64,000 nt of DNA, taken from the NCBI RefSeq assembly GCF_900186865.1, contig NZ_LT906480.1:3366001-3430000 (forward strand), written 5' to 3'. Every line of letters starts with the position of its first letter. Position 1 is the stretch's first letter. The notes beneath the pieces are model-generated. The model made no database searches, had not been told where the DNA came from, and saw only the letters and a program-made list of their open reading frames with translations. The translations under genes and the position numbers were made by a program. This document shows, one piece after another, positions 1 through 10,372 of this stretch. This stretch comes from Stenotrophomonas maltophilia. Its GTDB lineage: Bacteria; Pseudomonadota; Gammaproteobacteria; Xanthomonadales; Xanthomonadaceae.

Positions 1-378
1 GTACTGCGTCCGCAGAGCGAAGCCTGGTTCGCGCAGCGCCTGGACCTGTTCAACAAGGCCTACGACCAGACCGCACTGATGGCGATGCCGTGGATGGAAG
101 GCAGCAGGCATCCGGAACGCTGGCTCGACCAGCTGCTGGCCGCGGTGCGTGCGCACGATCCCCAGTTGCAGCACACCCTGTTCGAACTGCAGACCGTCGA
201 TTGGCGCAGCGGGCAACCGATTCCCGCCGAGCGGCTGCGCGCGCAGATCCGCCAGCTGCAGGCGCAGGGCGTGCACCACTTCGCCTGGTACCCGGATGAC
301 TTCATCGCCGGCCAGCCTTCCACCCATGATGCCCGCGCGGCGATGTCCGCCGGCAACTTCCCGTACCCGGAGAAGTGA
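1..378 (+). CDS. pgaB: PgaB, poly-beta-1,6-N-acetylglucosamine N-deacetylase (C-terminal part)
   Basis: The reading frame is open from the first base and ends with TGA at 376-378, so only the last 125 residues are in the window. The end of the protein (…WYPDDFIAGQP…NFPYPEK) resembles the C-terminal glycoside-hydrolase-like domain of PgaB/HmsF. PgaB is an outer-membrane lipoprotein that partially deacetylates poly-N-acetylglucosamine during export. The assignment rests heavily on context: pgaC starts one base after this stop, and pgaD follows. The N-terminal deacetylase domain and its metal ligands lie upstream of the window, so catalytic competence cannot be judged. Confidence 0.85.
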   Translation, partial: VLRPQSEAWFAQRLDLFNKAYDQTALMAMPWMEGSRHPERWLDQLLAAVRAHDPQLQHTLFELQTVDWRSGQPIPAERLRAQIRQLQAQGVHHFAWYPDDFIAGQPSTHDARAAMSAGNFPYPEK

Positions 379-379
379 C

Positions 380-1636
380 ATGGACATGCACCCGCTGCTG
401 CAGGTCCTGTTCCAGTTCGCCTTCTACTACCCGATGGTGATGGCGTTCTTCTGGATGTCGGGCGGCCTGTATTACTACTTCCGGCGCGAACGCCATTCGC
501 GCCCACGCAACGACCCGCCGCTGATGGTCGATCCACCGTTCGCGAGCCTGTTGATTCCCTGCCACAACGAGTCCGCGAACCTCGACGACACACTCGGCGC
601 GGCACTGGCACAGCGCTATCCGGCCGACTACGAGGTGATCGCCATCGACGATGGCAGCAGTGATGACACCGGCGCCCGGCTCGACGTGCTGGCGGCGAAG
701 CATCCGCGGCTGCGCGTGCTGCACCTGGACCGCAACCTCGGCAAGGCCAACGCGCTGCGCATGGGTGCGCTGGCGGCCCGCTCGGAGTACCTGGTGTGCA
801 TCGATGGCGATGCCATGCTGGAGGAACACGCCCTGCACTGGATGGTCTGGCACCTGGTCAGCGGCAACCGCGTCGGTGCGGTCACCGGCAACCCGCGCAT
901 CCGCAACCGTTCCACCCTGCTTGGACGCCTGCAGGTGGCCGAATTCTCCTCGATCATCGGCATGATCAAGCGCGCGCAGCGCGTTTACGGGCGCATCTTC
1001 ACCATCTCCGGAGTGATCGCCGGCTTTCGCCGCACCGCCCTGCACCAGGTCGGCTGGTGGTCGGACGACATGGTGACCGAGGACATCGACATCAGCTGGC
1101 GCCTGCAGCATGCGCATTGGGACATCCGCTACGAACCCAACGCGCTGTGCTTCATCCTGATGCCGGAAACGCTGAAGGGTCTGTGGCGGCAACGGCTGCG
1201 CTGGGCGCAGGGTGGCGTGGAAGTGATGCTGCGGCATGCGCGTTCACTGCTGCACTGGAAGGAACGGCGCATGTGGGGCGTACTGCTGGAGTACGTGCTG
1301 AGCGTGATCTGGGCCTACACCATGTTGTTCATCGTGGTGCTGTGGGTGCTGGGCAAGCTCATCGACGTACCGCCGCAGCTGTACATCGCCAGCCTGCTGC
1401 CGCAATGGCATGGCGTGATCCTGGCCCTGGTCTGCCTGATGCAGTTCGCCAGCAGCCTGATCATCGACCGTCGTTACGAAACACAGATTGGACGCAACTA
1501 CTTCTGGGTCATCTGGTACCCGATGGCGTACTGGCTGATCAGTCTTTCCACCACCCTGGTGGCGTTGCCGAAGACCCTGCTGCGCCGTCGCAGCAAGCGC
1601 GCCACCTGGACCAGTCCCGATCGGGGGATCCGATGA
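380..1636 (+). CDS. pgaC: PgaC, poly-beta-1,6-N-acetylglucosamine synthase
   Basis: This is a 418-residue membrane glycosyltransferase of family GT2 that polymerises UDP-GlcNAc into PNAG at the inner membrane. Family motifs are visible: DDGSSDDT (Asp90-91), the IDGDA metal site (about 141-145), TED (233-235) and QRLRW (271-275, the QxxRW signature of processive enzymes). A hydrophobic segment lies at about 10-28 and several more in the last 120 residues. ATG at 380 is chosen because it follows the pgaB stop by one base and gives the usual family length. Its stop overlaps the pgaD start (ATGA), which suggests translational coupling. Confidence 0.95.
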   Translation: MDMHPLLQVLFQFAFYYPMVMAFFWMSGGLYYYFRRERHSRPRNDPPLMVDPPFASLLIPCHNESANLDDTLGAALAQRYPADYEVIAIDDGSSDDTGARLDVLAAKHPRLRVLHLDRNLGKANALRMGALAARSEYLVCIDGDAMLEEHALHWMVWHLVSGNRVGAVTGNPRIRNRSTLLGRLQVAEFSSIIGMIKRAQRVYGRIFTISGVIAGFRRTALHQVGWWSDDMVTEDIDISWRLQHAHWDIRYEPNALCFILMPETLKGLWRQRLRWAQGGVEVMLRHARSLLHWKERRMWGVLLEYVLSVIWAYTMLFIVVLWVLGKLIDVPPQLYIASLLPQWHGVILALVCLMQFASSLIIDRRYETQIGRNYFWVIWYPMAYWLISLSTTLVALPKTLLRRRSKRATWTSPDRGIR

Positions 1637-2103
1637 ACGCACAACGCCCGTCCAACCGCTTCGACTCGCGGATGATCCGCAAGCCGCATCGCCAACCACG
1701 CTTCCAGCGCACCGCCTGGGGCTTCGTCACCCTCGCGTTCTGGGGGTTCTACTTCTACCTGTGGGCACCGCTGGTGACCCTGTTCTCGTGGCTGATCGGC
1801 GGCCAGCTGGCCTGGCAGCAGCTGTACGAACGGCAAAGCCAGTTCGACCCCTATGTGCTGGTGGCACTGCCGCTGATGCTGCTGTGTGCCAGCGTGCTGC
1901 TGATCGGCTGGGCCGAGTACAACCGCGCGCGCTTCCGTGGCCACGAGCGACGCCTGCCGCGGCCGCTTGCCAGCCTCAATGAAGTCGCGGCCGATCTGGG
2001 TGCCAGCACCGGCCTTGCCGAGCGCCTGCTGGGCTGCAAGGCCGCCACGCTGCACATGGACGATCACGCGCGGCCGATCGGTATCCGCCGCGAGGTGGTG
2101 TGA
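1633..2103 (+). CDS. pgaD: PgaD, small membrane subunit of the PNAG synthase
   Basis: This is a 156-residue protein with two hydrophobic segments (about 28-55 and 74-94) and a short basic N-terminus. PgaD partners PgaC, and the pair is allosterically activated by c-di-GMP in E. coli. The start overlaps the pgaC stop. Sequence conservation in PgaD is low, so topology and position in the operon carry most of the call. The polar C-terminal tail is longer than a bare two-helix protein requires. Confidence 0.88.
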   Translation: MNAQRPSNRFDSRMIRKPHRQPRFQRTAWGFVTLAFWGFYFYLWAPLVTLFSWLIGGQLAWQQLYERQSQFDPYVLVALPLMLLCASVLLIGWAEYNRARFRGHERRLPRPLASLNEVAADLGASTGLAERLLGCKAATLHMDDHARPIGIRREVV

Positions 2104-2109
2104 CGCCCC

Positions 2110-2178
2110 GGTAGTCGCCGACCCTGGTCGGCGCTTGGGCCTGGTGGGCGCCGACCTTGGTCGGCACCGGGGTCTACC
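2110..2178. repeat. SMAG-type palindromic repeat pair
   Basis: Two imperfect hairpin units (cgccgaccctggtcggcg and gtgccgaccttggtcggcac-like) face each other. The pair begins with GGTAG and ends with CTACC. GTAG at one terminus is the hallmark of SMAG repeats of S. maltophilia. It fills the gap between the convergent pgaD and proA genes. Confidence 0.7.
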
Positions 2179-2206
2179 GCGAAGAGCATCCGCGCATCGC
2201 GTGGAT

Positions 2207-3454
2207 CTACTTGCGCGTCTGCCCTTCACCGCGCACGACGAATCGTTCGACGGTGAGTGCTTCCAGGCCCATTGGGCCGTACGCATGCAGGCGCGTGGTG
2301 GAAATGCCGATCTCGCTGCCCAGGCCCAGCTGTCCACCGTCGGAGAAGCGCGACGAGGTATTGACCATCACCACCGCCGAGCGCAGTGCGTTGACGAAGC
2401 GCTCGGCATGGCCGGCGTCTTCGGTGGCGATCACTTCGGTATGGTCGGAGGTATAGGCACGGATGTGCGCGATGGCCGCCTCGAGGTCATCAACCACGCG
2501 CACGGCCAGCACCAGGTCGAGGAACTCGGCAGCGTAGTCGTCTTCGCTGGCGGCGGTGCTGCCCGGCAGCAGCGGCTGCGCGTTCGTGTCGGCGCGCAGC
2601 TCCACGCCACGCTCACCGAGCGCCTGCGCCACGCGCGGCAGGAAGGCTTCGGCCACATCACGATGCACCAGCAGGGTTTCCAGCGAGTTGCAGGCCGACG
2701 GACGGCTGCACTTGCCGTCCACCAGAAGGTCGATGGCTTTGCCGAGGTCGGCGCTGGCATCCACGAACAGGTGGCAGACACCCTTGTAGTGCTTGATCAC
2801 CGGCACCCGCGCATGCTCGGCAACGAAGCGGATCAGGCCTTCGCCGCCGCGCGGAATCGCCAGATCGATCAGTTCATGCAGCTGCAGCAGCTCCAGCATT
2901 GCTTCGCGGCGCAGGTCGGTCAGCACGGTCACTGCCGCCGCCGGTACGCCATTGGCCTGCAGGGCGACGGCCAGCGCCTGGGCGATGGCGGTGTTGGAGT
3001 GGACCGCTTCGGAACCACCGCGCAGGATCACGCCATTGCCGGCCTTCAGGCACAGCGCAGCCGCTTCGGCGGTCACGTTCGGGCGCGCCTCGTAGATCAT
3101 CGCGATCACGCCCAGCGGCACGCGCACCTTCTGCACGCGGATGCCGTTTGGACGCACATCGTCGCGGGTGATCTGGCCGACGGGATCGGGCAGCGCGGCG
3201 ACCTCACGCACGGCTTCGGCCATCGCGAACAGGCGTGCCGGGTCCAGCGCCAGGCGGTCGAGCATGGCACTGCCAATGCCTTTCTCGCGCGCAGCGGCAA
3301 GGTCGCGCGCATTACCGGCCAGGATCAGCCCGGCATTCACTTCCAGCGCCTGGGCCATCGCCAGCAGCAGCGTGCGGCGCGCCGCACTGTCGAGGCCGGC
3401 AACGATCTGGGCCGCGTCACGGCAGGCACGCGCCTGCGCTTCGATTTCGCTCAT
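2207..3454 (-). CDS. proA: Gamma-glutamyl phosphate reductase
   Basis: A 415-residue aldehyde-dehydrogenase-fold enzyme, the second step of proline synthesis: NADPH reduction of gamma-glutamyl phosphate to glutamate semialdehyde. Recognisable motifs are [14 protein letters not shown] and the catalytic-Cys region [10 protein letters not shown]. An ATG at 3478 overlaps the proB stop (ATGA). The ATG at 3454 is preferred because AAGGA lies about 8 bases upstream of it and the resulting N-terminus ([16 protein letters not shown]) fits the family; if 3478 is used the protein gains eight residues. It forms a pair with proB at the distal end of the arginine cluster. Confidence 0.95.
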   Translation of the reverse strand: MSEIEAQARACRDAAQIVAGLDSAARRTLLLAMAQALEVNAGLILAGNARDLAAAREKGIGSAMLDRLALDPARLFAMAEAVREVAALPDPVGQITRDDVRPNGIRVQKVRVPLGVIAMIYEARPNVTAEAAALCLKAGNGVILRGGSEAVHSNTAIAQALAVALQANGVPAAAVTVLTDLRREAMLELLQLHELIDLAIPRGGEGLIRFVAEHARVPVIKHYKGVCHLFVDASADLGKAIDLLVDGKCSRPSACNSLETLLVHRDVAEAFLPRVAQALGERGVELRADTNAQPLLPGSTAASEDDYAAEFLDLVLAVRVVDDLEAAIAHIRAYTSDHTEVIATEDAGHAERFVNALRSAVVMVNTSSRFSDGGQLGLGSEIGISTTRLHAYGPMGLEALTVERFVVRGEGQTRK

Positions 3455-3474
3455 CGGGGAGTCCTTCAAACCGG

Positions 3475-4632
3475 TCATGGCAGCACCAGATCGTCGCGAT
3501 GGACGACACTGCCACCGTAGTTGTAGCCCAGCACGGCCTCGATGTCGCGCGAATGGCGGCCGGCGATCCGGCGCACATCATCGGCCGCGTACTGGCTGAC
3601 ACCGCGCGCCACGCAGACGCGGCCCTGTGGCGCGTTCCAGCACACCTGCACCATGTCGCCACGGCGGAACATGCCCTCCGCGCCGGTGATGCCGCCGGGC
3701 AGCAGCGAGGCGCCCTTCTCGCGCATCGCCTGCGCAGCGCCGGCATCGATCACGATCGCACCCTCGACCAGCGGCGCGTGCCGCAGCCAGTGCTTGCGGG
3801 CCGCCTCACGGCTGCGCGCGGCGTGGATACGGGTACCGAACAGGCGGTCCTGGGCCAGCGCGCGTACCACGTCACCGCTGCGGCCATTGAACAGATAGGT
3901 TTCGATGCCGAGACGACCCGCCTTCGCTGCCGCTTCCAGCTTGGTCCGCATGCCGCCGGTACCGGCGCGCGAGCCGGCGCCGCCGGCCATCGCCAGCACC
4001 TCGTCACTCAGTTCCGGCACGTCGTGCAGCGGCCGCGCGTCGGCCACGGTGCGCGGGTCGGCGCTGTACAGGCCATCGATATCGGTGGCGATGAACAGCG
4101 CATCGGCATCGACCAGCGCCGCCACCGTCGCCGCCAGGTTGTCGTTGTCGCCAAGCTTGAGCTCGTCCACCGACACGGTGTCGTTCTCGTTGACCACCGG
4201 CAACGCGCCCAGCCGCAGCAGTTCGTTGAGCGTGGCGCGGGCGTTGAGGTAGCGGCGGCGGTTGCGCAGGTCGTCATGGGTCAGCAGCACCTGCGCCACC
4301 GGGCGCTCGAAGAAGCGCTGCCAGAGCCCGATCAGCTGGGCCTGGCCGAGCGCAGCCAGCGCCTGCCGCGCCGCCATCGCCGCGCCAGGTTCATCGGCCC
4401 GCGGCAGGATCGCGCGCCCGGCAGCGACCGCGCCGGAAGACACGATCACCACCTCGCGCCCGGCCAGGACATTGGCCGAGACGAACTGCGCCAGGCCCAG
4501 CGCGTGGCGTGGTGACAGGCCGCCGCCATCGGCTGCCAGCAGGCTGCTGCCGACCTTCAGCACCGCACGCCGCCATGGCGGCAGCGCTTGTTCGGGGAAC
4601 GGCGAGGCGACGTTGGCAGCGTGCTGGATCAT
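3475..4632 (-). CDS. proB: Glutamate 5-kinase
   Basis: A 385-residue enzyme that phosphorylates glutamate as the first step of proline synthesis. An amino-acid-kinase domain starts with [10 protein letters not shown] (about residues 24-33) and contains [11 protein letters not shown]-terminal PUA-like region from about 285 ([14 protein letters not shown]) gives the full two-domain length seen in E. coli ProB. It lies immediately downstream of the YciI gene on the same strand (11-base gap). Proline synthesis therefore appears to share a transcript with the arginine genes, as in Xanthomonas. Confidence 0.96.
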   Translation of the reverse strand: MIQHAANVASPFPEQALPPWRRAVLKVGSSLLAADGGGLSPRHALGLAQFVSANVLAGREVVIVSSGAVAAGRAILPRADEPGAAMAARQALAALGQAQLIGLWQRFFERPVAQVLLTHDDLRNRRRYLNARATLNELLRLGALPVVNENDTVSVDELKLGDNDNLAATVAALVDADALFIATDIDGLYSADPRTVADARPLHDVPELSDEVLAMAGGAGSRAGTGGMRTKLEAAAKAGRLGIETYLFNGRSGDVVRALAQDRLFGTRIHAARSREAARKHWLRHAPLVEGAIVIDAGAAQAMREKGASLLPGGITGAEGMFRRGDMVQVCWNAPQGRVCVARGVSQYAADDVRRIAGRHSRDIEAVLGYNYGGSVVHRDDLVLP

Positions 4633-4643
4633 CGGTCAGTGTC

Positions 4644-4907
4644 TCAGCGGGTGTTCCATTCGTGCACGGTCAGCTCGGAGGCCTGCATCGTCACCAGCGG
4701 ATCGGTGGCGACGATGGCCTGCGCCTGCGCCAGGCTGTCCACGTTGCACAGCACATAGGCGCCACCACTGCCGTCGGCGAAACCACCAGTCAGCTGCAGC
4801 TTGCCCTGCGCCTGCAACGCATCGAGGAAATCGCGGTGCGGCTGCACCGCTGCATCGTTGAAGTCCGGCCGGCGCATCGCCATCACCAGGTAGACAGTGC
4901 CCGTCAT
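4644..4907 (-). CDS. YciI family protein
   Basis: An 87-residue protein with the small ferredoxin-like YciI fold, recognised from the pattern …RPDFNDAAVQPHRDFLDAL…GGFADGSGGAYVL… . The family has a conserved His/Asp pair and unknown or varied catalytic roles. The ATG overlaps the argH stop by one base (TGATG), so it is translationally coupled to argH. A role in arginine or proline metabolism is only implied by position. Confidence 0.85.
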   Translation of the reverse strand: MTGTVYLVMAMRRPDFNDAAVQPHRDFLDALQAQGKLQLTGGFADGSGGAYVLCNVDSLAQAQAIVATDPLVTMQASELTVHEWNTR

Positions 4908-6202
4908 CAGGACAGCGCCTGCCAGCGCGCGCGCAGTTCGTCCAGGCGCAGGTCGGCGGCCGAACCCGGCGACACGCGCGCGGCGAGGCTGCCTTCCGGG
5001 GTACGCCCCTGCCCTGCACTGTCGGCACCGGCCGCAGCGGCCTTGTAGGCCTCACGGAACGGCACGCCGGCCACGGCCGCTTCCACCGCCACGTCGGTGG
5101 CATACATGCCCGAATCGATGGCCGCACGCAGCTTGTCGTCACGCCATTCCAGGTTGGCCAGCAGCGCCGGCAGCAGCTCCAGCGCGGCCAGGCCACGGCC
5201 GAAGCCGTGGAAGATGGCACCCTTGGACGACTGCAGGTCGCGGTGGTAGCCCGAGGGCAGCGACAGCAGCTGCTCGATCTCGGTGCGCGCGGCGGCGACG
5301 CTGGCGTGGGTCGCACGCATCAGCTCGATCACGTCCGGGTTGCGCTTGTTGGGCATGATCGAACTGCCGGTGGTGTACTGCGCCGGCAGCGCGACGAAGC
5401 CGAACTCGGCGCTGGTGAACAGCGACAGGTCCCAGGCGATGCGGCGCAGGTCCAGCGTGGCACCACCGAGCGCTTCCAGCGCGGCCAGCTCGAACTTGCC
5501 GCGCGACAGCTGTGCGTAGATCGGCGAGATCTGCATGCGCGCGAAACCGAGCGCGGCCGTGGTGTGTTCGCGGTCCAGCGGCAGGTTCACGCCGTAGCCG
5601 GCAGCCGTGCCGAGCGGATTGGCATCGACCAGCGCATGGGTGTCACGCGCGCGGATGGCATTGTCGATGAAGGCCTCGGCCCAGCCCGCCCACCACATGC
5701 CGGCCGAGGACACTACGGCGCGCTGGATGTGGGTGTAGCCGGGAATCGGCAGGTCCTTCTCGGCCTGTGCGCGGTCCAGCGCGACCTTGGCCACTTCGGC
5801 GCTGAGCTGTGCCACGCGCTGCAGCTTCTCCTTCAGCCACAGGCGGGTGGCGACCAGGATCTGGTCGTTGCGGCTGCGGCCGGTGTGGATCTTGCGGCCG
5901 GCATCGCCGAGGCGTCCGGTCAGGCGCGCTTCGATCGCCGAGTGGCCATCCTCATACTGGGTATCGAGCACGAAGCGGCCTTCGCGGAAGTCCTGCGCCA
6001 GCACCTCCAGTTCGCGCAGCAGGCCGTCCAACTCGTCGGCACTGAGGATGCCGATGTGCTGCAGGCCTTGTGCATGTGCGGCGCTGGCGGCGATGTCATG
6101 CAGGAAGAACTCGCGGTCGAGGATCACGTCGTCGCCGGCGAGGAAGGTCTGGATCTGGGCGTCGACAGCGACGCCGGGCTTCTGCCAAAGAAGGTCTGCC
6201 AT
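4907..6202 (-). CDS. argH: Argininosuccinate lyase
   Basis: A 431-residue fumarase-superfamily enzyme that splits argininosuccinate into arginine and fumarate, the last step of arginine synthesis. The superfamily signature [12 protein letters not shown] is present, as are the substrate-binding segments GRSRNDQ and YTHIQRAV. Length is slightly under E. coli ArgH (457). It is followed by the coupled yciI gene and preceded by argC with a gap of about 20 bases. Confidence 0.96.
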   Translation of the reverse strand: MADLLWQKPGVAVDAQIQTFLAGDDVILDREFFLHDIAASAAHAQGLQHIGILSADELDGLLRELEVLAQDFREGRFVLDTQYEDGHSAIEARLTGRLGDAGRKIHTGRSRNDQILVATRLWLKEKLQRVAQLSAEVAKVALDRAQAEKDLPIPGYTHIQRAVVSSAGMWWAGWAEAFIDNAIRARDTHALVDANPLGTAAGYGVNLPLDREHTTAALGFARMQISPIYAQLSRGKFELAALEALGGATLDLRRIAWDLSLFTSAEFGFVALPAQYTTGSSIMPNKRNPDVIELMRATHASVAAARTEIEQLLSLPSGYHRDLQSSKGAIFHGFGRGLAALELLPALLANLEWRDDKLRAAIDSGMYATDVAVEAAVAGVPFREAYKAAAAGADSAGQGRTPEGSLAARVSPGSAADLRLDELRARWQALS

Positions 6203-6222
6203 GGGGGCTCCGGAAGGCGTGT

Positions 6223-7176
6223 TCAGTGCGGGATGGACATCAGTTCATCGATGCCCAGCGCGAGGTTGAGGTTCTGCATGGCCTGGGTGGCCGCGCCCTT
6301 GAGCAGGTTGTCCAGGGTCGCCACCACGACGACCCGCTTGCCGCCCGGCGCGAGCGTGAAGCCACCGACCTGGGCACCGTGTCGGCCGGCGATACGGCTG
6401 ACCCACGGCGCTTCATCCACCACGTCGATCAGGGGTTCGCCGGCATAGGCCTGCTGGAAGCGCTCGACGATCTGTTCGCGGGTCTGCACGCGGTTCAGCC
6501 ACAGGTTGGCGGTAAGCGTGATGCCCCGGAAATGCGGCGCGACATGTGGCATGAATTCAACAGCCACACCCAGCTGCACCGACACCTCGCGCTCGTGCAC
6601 GTGGTTGGTCAGCGCGTAGGGCATCAGGTTGTCGGCCAGCAGTTCGACGTTGTTCTTGTCCGACGGCGTGGTACCGGCGCCGGAGTAGCCGGAGACACCG
6701 AAGCACTGCGGCGGACCGGCCAGCAGGTCCAGCAGCGGATGCACCGCCAGCTGCATCGCCGTGGCATAGCAGCCCGGGTTGCTGATGTGCTTCTGGCCGT
6801 TGTAGCGGCCGCGGGTCAGCTCCGGCAGGCCGTAGTACCAGCTGTTGTCGAAGCGATAGTCGGCCGAGAGATCGACGATGACGGTGTCCGGCTTCGCCGC
6901 TTCCAGCGCAGCCACGAACGGTGCGGCCAGGCCATTGGGCAGGGCCAGGATCACTGCGTCCACACCCTTGGCCGCCACCGCGTCGGCGTCCAGGTTCTCG
7001 TACTGCAGATCGCCCTGGAATTCCGGGTGATGGTCGGACAGGCGCTGCCCGGCGCGCTCGCGCGAGGAGACGAAAGCCAGTTCCAGCCGCGGATGGGCGG
7101 CCACCAGCTTGATCAGCTCGGCGCCGGTATGGCCGCGGGCACCGACGATGCCAAGGGTAAAGGTCGAATCGTTCAT
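6223..7176 (-). CDS. argC: N-acetyl-gamma-glutamyl-phosphate reductase
   Basis: A 317-residue enzyme that reduces N-acetylglutamyl phosphate to the semialdehyde with NADPH. An N-terminal Rossmann motif ([13 protein letters not shown], residues 9-21) and the catalytic cysteine in [11 protein letters not shown] (Cys136) are visible. The start is placed at the ATG at 7176, which overlaps the stop of the upstream acetyltransferase (ATGA). An in-frame upstream ATG would add a low-complexity extension unlike the family. Confidence 0.96.
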   Translation of the reverse strand: MNDSTFTLGIVGARGHTGAELIKLVAAHPRLELAFVSSRERAGQRLSDHHPEFQGDLQYENLDADAVAAKGVDAVILALPNGLAAPFVAALEAAKPDTVIVDLSADYRFDNSWYYGLPELTRGRYNGQKHISNPGCYATAMQLAVHPLLDLLAGPPQCFGVSGYSGAGTTPSDKNNVELLADNLMPYALTNHVHEREVSVQLGVAVEFMPHVAPHFRGITLTANLWLNRVQTREQIVERFQQAYAGEPLIDVVDEAPWVSRIAGRHGAQVGGFTLAPGGKRVVVVATLDNLLKGAATQAMQNLNLALGIDELMSIPH

Positions 7177-7775
7177 GCGTGGCTGTCCAGGCGGTACTGC
7201 AGGTGGCGCTTCACGCCCTGCCATTCCGCGTCGATGATGGAGAAGATGACGGTGTCGCGCGGCGTGCCGTCGGCATGCCGCTTGTGGTTGCGCAGCACGC
7301 CATCCTGCTTGGCGCCGAGGCGGGCGATGGCAGTGCGCGAGGTGGCGTTGAACCAGCTGGTTTCCAGCACCACGCTGATGCAGTCCAGCGTTTCGAAGGC
7401 GTGCTGCAGCAGCAACAGCTTGGCTTCGGTGTTGGCGCCGGTACGCTGCACGCGCGGCGCATACCAGGTGTAGCCGAGGCTGAGTTTCGGCACACCGGCA
7501 TCCATGTCATAGAAACGGGTACTGCCAACGATTCCGCCAGCCGCATCACGGATCACGAACGGCAGCACCTTGCCTTCGCTCTGCGCCTGCAGCGCGGCCC
7601 GCACATAGGTCCCGGCCTGTTCCGGCGACGGCACCTGGGTGTACCAGAGCTGGTCCAGGCCGCTGCCTTCAAGCGCATCGCGCAGGCCGGGCACGTGTTC
7701 CATCTGCAGCGGCTGCAGGGTTACGTGCTGGCCGCGCAGGGTAGGAACCGTGTTCCAGGCATCGAGGTTGCTCAT
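7173..7775 (-). CDS. GNAT-family N-acetyltransferase (RimJ/RimL-like)
   Basis: A 200-residue acetyltransferase of the type that uses acetyl-CoA. The GNAT pattern is seen in …[20 protein letters not shown]… (acetyl-CoA binding strand-loop-helix) and in …[17 protein letters not shown]… . The best family resemblance is RimJ/RimL-type proteins. It sits inside the arg cluster, three bases after argB and overlapping argC, so it is co-transcribed. Its substrate is unknown. The NAGS function is already covered by the argB fusion, so it need not be an arginine enzyme. Confidence 0.88.
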   Translation of the reverse strand: MSNLDAWNTVPTLRGQHVTLQPLQMEHVPGLRDALEGSGLDQLWYTQVPSPEQAGTYVRAALQAQSEGKVLPFVIRDAAGGIVGSTRFYDMDAGVPKLSLGYTWYAPRVQRTGANTEAKLLLLQHAFETLDCISVVLETSWFNATSRTAIARLGAKQDGVLRNHKRHADGTPRDTVIFSIIDAEWQGVKRHLQYRLDSHA

Positions 7776-7778
7776 TGC

Positions 7779-9107
7779 TCAGCCCTGCAGGCTCGGGGTG
7801 CGCTGCGCGCAATGATCGACATAGGTCTTGATCCGGTCGATGCCATCGGCACCGAACCAGAATACCTTCCAGTGGTCCTGCTTGTAGCAGCCGTCGGATT
7901 CGGCGTAGTAGAAGTGATTGATCGGGTTGCCATGGCGCGAGCGCCAGAACAGCTGCGGCGTCTCTTCCAGCATCACGTTCCAGACCGCACGGCCCAGACC
8001 CTCGCCCTGCGCGTCGTCGAGCACGGCGAACTTGTCCAGGTAGACGCCCTCTGCCTCGTCGGTGAGGATGACCGCGGTGCGGTAGTTCTCGCTGACGTAG
8101 GCACGCAACAGCTTGGTCTTCTCGAAATAGTCCGGCACCAGCGCGCGGCCGAAGCTGGATTCGATCAGGCCCTTCAGGCGCGGCAGGTCCAGTTCGTTCC
8201 AGGCGGTGGCGCGCAGCACCTTTTCACCCTTGCGCACCAGCGTGCCCGAACCCTTGTGGGTGAACAGTTCCTTGGCCAGGTCGGCCGGGCGCGTGATCGA
8301 CACCGACGATTCCAGCGGCAGGCGGTCGAGCAGATCCTTGATCTGTTCGATCTTCACCTTCATGCCGCCGTGGATCCACGGCTGCGCGATCAGGTGGTCG
8401 TACTCGGTGGACAGATTGATCGAATCGATCACGTTGCCCGCCTCGTCCAGCAGGCCGCCCGTGCCGGTCAGGAAGATGATCTTGTACGGCTGCAGTTCCT
8501 GCACCAGCTCGTTGGCGGCGAAGTCGGCGTTGACGTTGAGGATCTGGCCGCCGGCGGTCTCGCCCAGGCTGGTGATGACCGGGATCGAGCCAGCGCGCAG
8601 GCTGGCCTCGATCGGTGCCAGGTTGACCTTCTTCACCTCGCCGACCAGGCCGTAGGTATCCACATCCAGGTACTCGGCTTCGAACACGCCGCCGGTGATC
8701 GAGGTGGCGCGCGCGCCGTTCTGCTGCAGCGCCTCGACCAGCCGCAGGTTGGACTGCTGGAACACCCGGCGCACGATCGCCAGCGCTTCCGGCGAGGTCA
8801 CGCGCAGGCCGTTCACGGTCTGCTTCTCGATGCCGGCGGCCGACAGTTCGGCATCCAGCTGCGGGCCGGCGCCGTGCAGCACGATCGGGGTCAGCCCGAC
8901 TTCCTGCAGAAACGACAGCGAAGAGGTCAGCGCGTCGAGGTCGTCGCGCAGCACCGCGCCGCCGACCTTGACCACGGCGAAGCGCTTGGCATCCAGCTGC
9001 GAGAAGCGCTTGAGGTACTGGCTGATCTCCTTCGCGCTGGCCATGCTGGAAAGCAGGCGCACGATGGTCTGGCGGGTCTGGCGATGGGGCTGGAGGGCAG
9101 GAGACAT
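7779..9107 (-). CDS. argB: Bifunctional N-acetylglutamate synthase/kinase (NAGS/K)
   Basis: A 442-residue protein in which an amino-acid-kinase domain (about 40-290; [24 protein letters not shown]) is followed by a GNAT-type domain (about 300-430; …[16 protein letters not shown]…). This architecture matches the bifunctional vertebrate-like NAGS/K described in Xanthomonas, which makes N-acetylglutamate and then phosphorylates it. E. coli-type ArgB is about 260 residues and lacks the C-terminal domain. ATG at 9107 is used; a second in-frame Met (SSMASAKEI) lies about 21 residues in and could be the true start. Confidence 0.93.
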   Translation of the reverse strand: MSPALQPHRQTRQTIVRLLSSMASAKEISQYLKRFSQLDAKRFAVVKVGGAVLRDDLDALTSSLSFLQEVGLTPIVLHGAGPQLDAELSAAGIEKQTVNGLRVTSPEALAIVRRVFQQSNLRLVEALQQNGARATSITGGVFEAEYLDVDTYGLVGEVKKVNLAPIEASLRAGSIPVITSLGETAGGQILNVNADFAANELVQELQPYKIIFLTGTGGLLDEAGNVIDSINLSTEYDHLIAQPWIHGGMKVKIEQIKDLLDRLPLESSVSITRPADLAKELFTHKGSGTLVRKGEKVLRATAWNELDLPRLKGLIESSFGRALVPDYFEKTKLLRAYVSENYRTAVILTDEAEGVYLDKFAVLDDAQGEGLGRAVWNVMLEETPQLFWRSRHGNPINHFYYAESDGCYKQDHWKVFWFGADGIDRIKTYVDHCAQRTPSLQG

Positions 9108-9132
9108 TTCGGTTTCGTCGGAAAGGGAGGAA

Positions 9133-10221
9133 TCAGGCGCCGGCGGCGATGATGCGGTGCACGGCGTCGGTGTAGCGCTGCAACTGCTCCAGCGTCACGA
9201 ACTCATCGGCGGTGTGGGCCTGGGCGATGTCACCCGGGCCGAACACCAGCGTGGTGTAACCACCGGCCGAGAACAGCGAGGCCTCGGTCCAGAAGTCCAC
9301 CGCGTTGCCGATCGGCAGTTCCAGCGCATCGGCCACGTCACGTGCCAGCAGGCGGCGGTTCTCGGCTTCGGCGATGTCGCCGGCCGGCAGGCTGGGGCCA
9401 CGGAAGGTTTCGGTGAATACCGCCGCTTCCGGCTCGGCGAAACCGGCGAAGGTGGCCAGCAACGCGTCGATGTTCATCGACGGCAGCGGCCGGAAGCCGA
9501 AGCGCACTTCGGCAGCGGGCGCGATCATGTTGGCCTTGATCCCGCCTTCGACGCGGCCGATGTTGAAGCGCAGGCCCGTCAGCCCACCGAAGCGCGCCGA
9601 TGCCAGCGATTCCACATGGTCCAGCGCGCGGTTGCCCCAGCGCATCGCCTGGTGCAGCGCGCTGGCAGCCGCATCCTGCTTGCCCGAGGCGTGCCCTGCA
9701 CGACCGGCGAACTGCATCAGCACCGAGCTGATGCCGCGATGCGCCAGCACCGCTTCGCTCATGGTCGGCTCGGCCACCAGCACCGCTTCGTACGGCAGGC
9801 CACGGGCCAGGAACGCGGCGATGCAGCGCGGATCGTTGGCTTCTTCATCGCTGGAGAACAGGAACGCGGCATCACCATCGCTGGCATTGGCCGCAGCCAC
9901 CAGTGCAGCGGCCGCGCCCTTGATGTCACACACGCCCAGGCCGACCACGCGGTCGTCCAGGCGCCGCATCACATGCGGGTCGGCACTCCAGTGCGGCGAG
10001 TCCGGCACCGTATCCAGGTGCACGTTGAACAGGTACTTCGGCGTACCACGCACGGCGTACAGGCTGACCGCGCCCGCGCCATGGTCGATCACCTCGACGT
10101 TGAAGCCGGGCAGGTTCGCGCGCAGGTAATCGAAGATGCCACCGGTGGTGATCGCACGCGGCGGGTTGCGGGTGTCGAAAGACACCAGGGCCTGCAGGTG
10201 ATCGAGCGTCTGTTCAAGCAT
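9133..10221 (-). CDS. argE': N-acetylcitrulline deacetylase (ArgE-like M20 peptidase family)
   Basis: A 362-residue M20-family zinc hydrolase. Metal-site segments are visible: [23 protein letters not shown] and SSDEEAND. In xanthomonads the corresponding enzyme removes the acetyl group from N-acetylcitrulline rather than N-acetylornithine, and the neighbouring acetylornithine carbamoyltransferase supports that substrate here. It lies between argG and argB on the same strand. A SMAG repeat pair separates it from argG. Confidence 0.92.
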   Translation of the reverse strand: MLEQTLDHLQALVSFDTRNPPRAITTGGIFDYLRANLPGFNVEVIDHGAGAVSLYAVRGTPKYLFNVHLDTVPDSPHWSADPHVMRRLDDRVVGLGVCDIKGAAAALVAAANASDGDAAFLFSSDEEANDPRCIAAFLARGLPYEAVLVAEPTMSEAVLAHRGISSVLMQFAGRAGHASGKQDAAASALHQAMRWGNRALDHVESLASARFGGLTGLRFNIGRVEGGIKANMIAPAAEVRFGFRPLPSMNIDALLATFAGFAEPEAAVFTETFRGPSLPAGDIAEAENRRLLARDVADALELPIGNAVDFWTEASLFSAGGYTTLVFGPGDIAQAHTADEFVTLEQLQRYTDAVHRIIAAGA

Positions 10222-10250
10222 GTGTCTGAATATCCGTAGGGTTCGAAATC

Positions 10251-10361
10251 GGTAGTGCCGGCCGCTGGCCGGCTCCGCAATGATCCAGCCGTGCCACGAG
10301 CCGGCCAGCGGCCGGCACTACCCTCCATCGACGTTGCGAGGCGCCGGCCAGCGGCCGGCCC
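10251..10361. repeat. SMAG repeat pair plus a third arm, inside the arg operon
   Basis: A pair of inverted units, each an almost perfect ccggccgctggccgg hairpin, runs from GGTAGTGCCGG (10251) to CCGGCACTACC (10322). A third copy of the arm without the GTAG end follows at about 10341-10361. It sits between argG and argE' in a co-directional gap, so it would form strong stem-loops in the arg mRNA. Confidence 0.75.
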
Positions 10362-10372
10362 CCCGTCACAGG